The position numbers were made by a program, and so were the translations under genes. Positions 31,631 through 36,185 of a stretch of DNA of 36,185 nt are shown one piece after another; position 1 is the first letter of the stretch; each line of letters begins with the position of its first letter. This DNA is from Verrucomicrobiota bacterium. GTDB taxonomy: Bacteria > Verrucomicrobiota > Verrucomicrobiia > Limisphaerales > UBA8199. Below the pieces are notes generated by a model. The model was given only the letters and a program-made list of their open reading frames with translations. It was not told the DNA's origin and made no database searches. The stretch spans positions 1 to 36,185 of the forward strand of contig JARKQH010000339.1 in NCBI GenBank assembly GCA_029974925.1. The letters run 5' to 3'.

Positions 31631-33724
31631 ATGTATTTCGGCGTCGATTATCATCCCGAGCAGTGGGTTTATCCTTATGGAGGCACGAAAGAGAATCCCG
31701 AGGCCGCGTGGGAACGTGATGTCGAGTTGATGCAGTCCATAGGCATCAACGTGGTCCGCATCGGCGAATTCACCTGGGGTCTGTGTGAGCCGGAGGAGGG
31801 CAAGTACGACTTTTCCTGGTTGAAGCGGGTCATGGACCTGATGGGCAAGGGCGGCATTCAGGTGGTGCTGGCAACGCCCACGGCCGGGCCGCCCATCTGG
31901 CTGGCAAAAAAACATCCCGAGATTCTGCCGGTGGACGAGCGCGGTTTGATCAAGCGGGAGGGCACGCGCCGCGCCGCCTGCCTCAACAGCGACGTGTACT
32001 GGTCGTACTGCAAGAAAATCGTCGAGGAAATGGCCAAAGCGCTGGGGCAGCATCCCCAGCTTATCGCCTGGCAGATTGACAACGGCCTGGGCGGCAATTT
32101 TACCGAGGCGTCTTTCAACGAGGATACCCGGCGTGACTGGCACCTGTGGCTGGAAGCCAAGTACGAAACCATCGAGCGCCTGAACCAGATGATGGGCCTG
32201 CGCCATTGGGGCCAGGTGGTGACTTCCTGGGACCAGGTTCCCATGCCGATGGTCGCGCCCGCCGCCCACAACCCGGCGCTGGTCCTGGATTGGTGCCGTT
32301 TCTGCAGCGACACCATCGTCCAGTTCGCCAAAATGCAGGCCGACATCCTCCGCGCCGCCACTCCCGACCGGCCTGTCACCACCAATCTGCGCCCGCTGGT
32401 CCATCGCTTCGACCACTTCGACCTGGCCGAGGTCATTGACTTCGTCAGCATCGAAAGCACCGCCGCCCTCAAGTCCAAGTCGGCGGAACTCGCCTGCGAG
32501 ATAGACATGCTCCGCTCGCTTAAGAAAACCGGCATCCGCACCCCGGACGGCGACACCGGCTTTTGGGTGATCGAGCAGAAGGCGGGAAACGTCACCTGGC
32601 AGGAGGTCAATTCGCTGGTACGGCCCGGGGTTCTCCGCATGTTCACCTACCAACTGGTGTCCCGGGGAGCCAATGCCATCATCTTCTTCCGCTGGCGGCA
32701 ACCCCGCTTTGGCACCGAAAAGTTCCATGGGGCGGTGCTCCCGCACAGCGGCAGCACCGAAAGCCGGATTTTCAAGGAGGTGGCGCACATTGGCGAGGAA
32801 CTGCGGCTCCTGGCGCCCGCCATCAAAGGGACGCATGTCCAGGCCGAGGTCTGCATCCTCTACAGCCACGACAATGACTGGGTCCTGCAGCAGCCCATGC
32901 AGCCCAACAAACATTTCAAGCTTCGCGAGCACATCCAGCTCTTCTACAACTCGCTGCACGACCGTAACATCCTCGTGGATTTCGCCCGTCCTTCCGAAGA
33001 CCTCTCGCGTTATCGCCTGGTCTTCGCCCCCTCGCTGCACCTGTTGTCGGGGGGGGAAGCGGACCGGCTCAAGCTTTACGTCCAAAACGGCGGCACGCTC
33101 GTGGGCACGTTCAACACCGGTCTTGTGGACGAACACAATATCGCCCCCGATACGGGCTATCCGCACGACTTGACGGACCTGTTCGGGCTGGAGGTGGTGG
33201 AATTTGACCAATTGCCCCCCGGCGAGGAAAATCACCTCACCTTCAAAGGCACTTTCCCGACCAGCCACCTGCATCCGGCGCGCCTGTGGTGCGACATCAT
33301 CGAGCCGAAGGGCTGTCAGATTCTTGCCACCTACGCCAAGGACTTCTATGCCGGGCGGCCGGCCATGACGATGAACAGCTACGGGCTGGGCCGCGCCATC
33401 TACATCGGCACGATGAGCCACCAGCATTTCTATGGCGACCTGGTGGTCTGGCTTCGGCAATTGTGCAGCCTGCATCCCTTGCTCAAAGTCCCGGAGTCGG
33501 TCGAGGTGGGCCTCCGGCAGAAGGAGGACACCAAAGTGTTCTTCCTCCTCAATCACCAGGCTTCACCCGTGCGCGTCCAGTTTTACAAGCCCATGCACGA
33601 TTACCTCACCGGCAACACCTTCTCCGGCAACTACGACCTGCATCCCCACGGCGTGTTGGTGCTGGACGAGCATCCTGCGGCCAAATCGGCTGAAACCGCC
33701 GAGCCGGAGGCCGCCAAGGCCTGA
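31631..33724 (+). CDS. GH42 family beta-galactosidase-like protein lacking the canonical acid/base Glu
   Basis: A 697-residue protein without signal peptide, hence cytoplasmic. It has the GH42 architecture: a TIM barrel (about 1-380) opening with YFGVDYHPEQWP-like YFGVDYHPEQW, a trimerisation-like domain (about 390-600) with the conserved VEVCILYSHDNDW-type strand, and a C-terminal beta domain. The nucleophile is present, E315 in FWVIEQKAGNVTW. The acid/base site, normally D-N-E-Y-G, reads WQIDN151-G152-LGG, with Gly replacing Glu. E159 or E164 in the following segment (NFTEASFNED) could substitute. The four-cysteine zinc site seen in some family members is not visible. The Ala/Glu-rich tail is atypical. 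It could be an inactive, altered-mechanism or new-specificity relative. Upstream lies a repeat cluster (31525-31560); a DciA-like gene follows 19 bp after the stop. Confidence 0.85.
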   Translation: MYFGVDYHPEQWVYPYGGTKENPEAAWERDVELMQSIGINVVRIGEFTWGLCEPEEGKYDFSWLKRVMDLMGKGGIQVVLATPTAGPPIWLAKKHPEILPVDERGLIKREGTRRAACLNSDVYWSYCKKIVEEMAKALGQHPQLIAWQIDNGLGGNFTEASFNEDTRRDWHLWLEAKYETIERLNQMMGLRHWGQVVTSWDQVPMPMVAPAAHNPALVLDWCRFCSDTIVQFAKMQADILRAATPDRPVTTNLRPLVHRFDHFDLAEVIDFVSIESTAALKSKSAELACEIDMLRSLKKTGIRTPDGDTGFWVIEQKAGNVTWQEVNSLVRPGVLRMFTYQLVSRGANAIIFFRWRQPRFGTEKFHGAVLPHSGSTESRIFKEVAHIGEELRLLAPAIKGTHVQAEVCILYSHDNDWVLQQPMQPNKHFKLREHIQLFYNSLHDRNILVDFARPSEDLSRYRLVFAPSLHLLSGGEADRLKLYVQNGGTLVGTFNTGLVDEHNIAPDTGYPHDLTDLFGLEVVEFDQLPPGEENHLTFKGTFPTSHLHPARLWCDIIEPKGCQILATYAKDFYAGRPAMTMNSYGLGRAIYIGTMSHQHFYGDLVVWLRQLCSLHPLLKVPESVEVGLRQKEDTKVFFLLNHQASPVRVQFYKPMHDYLTGNTFSGNYDLHPHGVLVLDEHPAAKSAETAEPEAAKA

Positions 33725-33743
33725 GCCGGGCGTTGACTGGTTG

Positions 33744-34154
33744 ATGCGGCCCCCCCCTCGCAGACTCCGGCCACTGGGCCCACCCAAATCCTCCGCCCGC
33801 CAGCGCGTGTTGGCGCAATGGCGGGGGGTGGATACCGCTCCCGAAGAGCGCGCGCGGGAAGTCAGCGCCAAATCCGCCGCGGAGATTCTCCTGCAGGTCA
33901 AGAAAAGCCTTCGCTTGGACCAACGCCGGGCGAATCTGGAAGTGCTGAAGGTCTGGAATCATCTCCTGGACCCGATGATCACCGCCCACGCCCAGCCGAC
34001 CGGCCTCCGCAACGGCACCCTCTTCATCTCCGTGGACAGCAACGTTCAGCTCAACGAACTGGTGCGCTTTCGCCGCAAGGAAATCCTGGACCGCCTGCAA
34101 TCCAGTTTCGGCCGTGAGTTCATCAAAAAACTGTCTTTCCGGGTGCTCGGTTGA
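33744..34154 (+). CDS. dciA: DciA-like (DUF721) putative DnaB helicase loader
   Basis: A 136-residue protein whose C-terminal part resembles DciA/DUF721: NLEVLKVWNHLLDPMITAHAQPTGLRNGTLFISVDSNVQLNELVRFRRKEILDRLQSSFGREFIKKLSFRVL, with the W....(I/L)..H..P..L..G.L.(I/V)...S..(W/N).(Q/E)L pattern. In many bacteria without DnaC, DciA assists loading of the replicative helicase. The N-terminal 50 residues are basic and Pro-rich (MRPPPRRLRPLGPP), predicted disordered. I chose the ATG at 33744, 19 bp after the GH42 stop; the frame is open further upstream inside that gene, but this is not supported. Co-transcription with GH42 is possible but functionally odd. It converges with recG. Assignment is fairly firm; activity is not tested. 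Confidence 0.75.
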   Translation: MRPPPRRLRPLGPPKSSARQRVLAQWRGVDTAPEERAREVSAKSAAEILLQVKKSLRLDQRRANLEVLKVWNHLLDPMITAHAQPTGLRNGTLFISVDSNVQLNELVRFRRKEILDRLQSSFGREFIKKLSFRVLG

Positions 34155-34211
34155 GCCGCCCCCGATTTCTCCGCGGGTTCCGCCGCCCGCCCCCTTGGCG
34201 CCCTGTCTTCC

Positions 34212-36185
34212 TCACCCGGCGACAGCGGCGGCGGCCAGCCGCCGAGCCAGTTGGATCAACGGCCAGTCGGTGTTGAAATCGGCGAAGCGGAAGCGCGGCA
34301 TGCCGCTTTGTTGCTGGCCCAGCAACTCCCCCGGGCCGCGCAACCGCAGGTCCGCCTCGGCAATCTGAAATCCGTCCAGCGTGGATTCGAGCACTTTCAA
34401 CCGCTCGCGTGCCTCGGGCGTTTGAGCCGCCGCCACCAGGATGCAGTAGGCGTCGGCCGCGCCCCGCCCGATCCGGCCGCGCAACTGATGCAACTGCGCC
34501 AGGCCGAACTGTTCCGCATTTTCGATCACCATGATCGTGGCGTTGGGCACATCCACCCCCACCTCGATCAGCGAGGTGGCCAGCAGCGCCTTGATCGCCC
34601 CCCGGCGAAACGCCTGCATCACCGCCTCCTTTTCAGCGGACGGCATCCGCCCGTGCAAGAGACCGACCTCCAGCGGCGCCAGCGCGGCTTTGACGCGGTC
34701 GTACTCCTGCACGACCGCCTTGACCTGGTTGCCGTCGGTTTCCTCGACCCGCGGATACACGACATAAGCCTGGCGCCCCGCCTGAAGCTGCGACCGCACG
34801 AATTCCCAAACCTTCGGCAGCCGGTCCGCACTGCGCACAAAGGTCTGGATGCGCCCGCGTCCGGGCGGCAGCTCGTCAAGGATTGAAACATCCAGCTCGC
34901 CATAGACCGTCAAACCCAGCGTGCGCGGGATGGGCGTGGCGGTCATGACCAGCAGGTGCGGATAGACGCCCTTGCGAACCAATTGTTCGCGCTGGGCCAC
35001 GCCAAACTTGTGCTGCTCGTCAATAATGACCAGTCCCAGGTTCCCCATCTCGAACCCTTCCGTCAGCAGCGCATGCGTGCCCACATGGAGCGTGGGGGAA
35101 CCGGCCCCGGCGGTGGATTGGCCATCGCGGGCGGCGGCCTTTGCACCCGACGGAGCGGAGGGCGGAACGGCGGTTTTGTAACTGCCGGTTCGCATTTCAA
35201 CCCGGATGCCGAGATCGGCCAGCCAGGCTGAGAAGGTGTTGAAATGTTGCGTCGCCAGGATTTCCGTGGGAGCCATCAGTGCGACGTTGTAGCCGCTTTC
35301 CAGCGCCATGAGCGCGCAGCAGGCGGCCACCACCGTCTTTCCGGACCCGACATCCCCCTGCAAAAGGCGGCGCATGGGATGCGCCCCCGACATATCCCGG
35401 CGCAGTTCGCGCAGCACGCGCGTCTGGGCGTCCGTTAATTTGAAGCCCAGTTTCCGCAGAAACGGTTTGATCAGGCGGTTGTCGCCGCCGCACGGGAGGC
35501 TGCGCGCTTTGGTCTGGAAATGCTTCCGCCGAAGTTGCAGCCGGTGCTGAAGCTCGAAGACCTCATCCAAGGCCAGTCGCTGCCGCGCCCGCTCCGTCTC
35601 CGCCAGCGACGCCGGCTGGTGCAACATGCGAATGGCCTCCGCCCGGCAAGGGAGGGTGGCGGCCAACGGCCCGGCCTCCGCCAGGTTCAGGCCGGCCAGC
35701 GGGTCCACAACGTGCCCGCGCCAGGACTCCACCGCGCGCCAGATCAGCGACCGCAGCCAGCGCTGCGGCAACCCCTCGGTCAGCGGGTAAATCGGCGTCA
35801 GCCGCCCGCTGTGCAGCAAATCGTCCTCGCCGGGTTCAACCACTTCGGCCTCGGGGTGGTCCATCGTGCGGGGTTTCACTCGCAAGACCTTGCCATACAC
35901 CACCAATTCGTCGTCACGCGAATACCGCTTCTCCAAATACGGCATGTTCCACCACCGGCAATGGAGCCGCCCCGTGCCGTCCTCCAAAATCAACTCGAAG
36001 ATGGACTTGCTGTGCTGCCGGAACCACTTCACCCCGCAGGCCACCACCCGCCCGCGGGCGACCGCCGCCTCCCCCGCCCTCAGTTCCCCGATGGGGCTGA
36101 ATCGGGTCCGGTCTTCATAGCGTCTTGGCCGGTGCAACAACAGGTCTTCCACCGTCGCGATGCCCAGCCGCCCCAACTGCCCCGC
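34212..36185 (-). CDS. recG: ATP-dependent DNA helicase RecG, 5' end cut by the window
   Basis: RecG remodels stalled replication forks and Holliday junctions. The window holds 657 codons; the reading frame is still open at the right edge, so the N-terminus (roughly 20-40 residues, containing the start of the LxGVGPKxAxxLxxLGI motif) lies beyond it. Visible parts in order: the N-terminal LGRLGIATVEDLLLHRPRRYEDRT, an OB/wedge domain, Walker A LLQGDVGSGKT, LMAPTEILATQHF, the DEQH box IIDEQHKFGV, TATPIPRTL, and the motif V-VI region ATSLIEVGVDVPNATIMVIENAEQFGLAQLHQLRGRIGRG. The terminal segment (LRLRGPGELLGQQQSGMPRFRFAD) is intact. A short insertion rich in Ala/Gly and Ser follows motif Ib. It converges with the DciA-like gene. 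Confidence 0.96.
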   Translation of the reverse strand, partial: AGQLGRLGIATVEDLLLHRPRRYEDRTRFSPIGELRAGEAAVARGRVVACGVKWFRQHSKSIFELILEDGTGRLHCRWWNMPYLEKRYSRDDELVVYGKVLRVKPRTMDHPEAEVVEPGEDDLLHSGRLTPIYPLTEGLPQRWLRSLIWRAVESWRGHVVDPLAGLNLAEAGPLAATLPCRAEAIRMLHQPASLAETERARQRLALDEVFELQHRLQLRRKHFQTKARSLPCGGDNRLIKPFLRKLGFKLTDAQTRVLRELRRDMSGAHPMRRLLQGDVGSGKTVVAACCALMALESGYNVALMAPTEILATQHFNTFSAWLADLGIRVEMRTGSYKTAVPPSAPSGAKAAARDGQSTAGAGSPTLHVGTHALLTEGFEMGNLGLVIIDEQHKFGVAQREQLVRKGVYPHLLVMTATPIPRTLGLTVYGELDVSILDELPPGRGRIQTFVRSADRLPKVWEFVRSQLQAGRQAYVVYPRVEETDGNQVKAVVQEYDRVKAALAPLEVGLLHGRMPSAEKEAVMQAFRRGAIKALLATSLIEVGVDVPNATIMVIENAEQFGLAQLHQLRGRIGRGAADAYCILVAAAQTPEARERLKVLESTLDGFQIAEADLRLRGPGELLGQQQSGMPRFRFADFNTDWPLIQLARRLAAAAVAG

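Noticed and set aside
31220-33556. A 778-codon minus-strand open frame opposite the GH42 gene.
   Set aside because: It mirrors a well-supported GH42 coding region. Its translation has no recognisable motif and a composition expected from third-position GC bias.

Overview
This window of about 36 kb is GC-rich, gene-dense bacterial chromosome. Its gene content points to a free-living Verrucomicrobiota-type bacterium. The signs are a giant secreted Ig/LamG protein, a type II pseudopilin overlapping a sulfatase, PqaA-like and ceramidase-like exported hydrolases, GH10, GH42 and GH5-like glycosidases, and an AmmeMemoRadiSam gene pair. The phylum assignment is inferred from gene content only; there is no rRNA in the window. 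I found no tRNA, CRISPR array, prophage or intact insertion sequence.

Layout. 0.4-4 kb (minus): a 1172-residue Ig/LamG exported protein with a clear intrinsic terminator. 4.2-9.6 kb: a hotdog thioesterase, two tandem alpha/beta hydrolases on plus, then a PqaA-like lipoprotein and a neutral-ceramidase-like enzyme on minus. 9.8-13.6 kb: a glycerol-3-phosphate module, with a HAD-IIA phosphatase and a GlpD-type dehydrogenase on plus converging on a GlpT-type antiporter on minus. 13.8-16.1 kb (minus): an RluD-like pseudouridine synthase, signal peptidase II (lspA), and an ISKra4-like transposase remnant whose stop codon touches the lspA start. 16.2-19.5 kb: a DUF4230 protein on plus, then a minus-strand run of a small LpxB-N/zinc-ribbon membrane protein, the AmmeMemoRadiSam radical SAM enzyme and the MEMO-like protein B. 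19.6-23.6 kb (plus): threonine aldolase, a GT2 glycosyltransferase, a secreted GH5-like TIM-barrel protein and a GNAT acetyltransferase. 23.7-26.2 kb (plus): pseudopilin and sulfatase. 26.2-28.6 kb (minus): M20 deacylase and a Wzx-like flippase. 28.7-33.7 kb (plus): GH10 xylanase, a DUF4185-like secreted propeller, and a GH42 protein that lacks the usual acid/base glutamate. 33.7-36.2 kb: a DciA-like helicase loader converging on recG, which runs off the right edge.

How the genes fit together. Much of the window encodes exported or periplasmic degradative enzymes (esterases, sulfatase, xylanase, GH5-like, GH42) typical of polysaccharide and organic-ester scavenging, interleaved with housekeeping genes (lspA, rluD-like, recG, dciA-like). 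No SusC/SusD pair, transcription factor or sulfatase-maturase is present, so this is a loose collection rather than a canonical polysaccharide-utilisation locus. The strongest anomalies are the GH42 protein with Gly where the catalytic Glu is expected, two short repeat clusters in the promoter regions flanking it, a frame-shifting 14-bp duplication at the end of the sulfatase gene, and the AmmeMemoRadiSam pair without its usual protein A.
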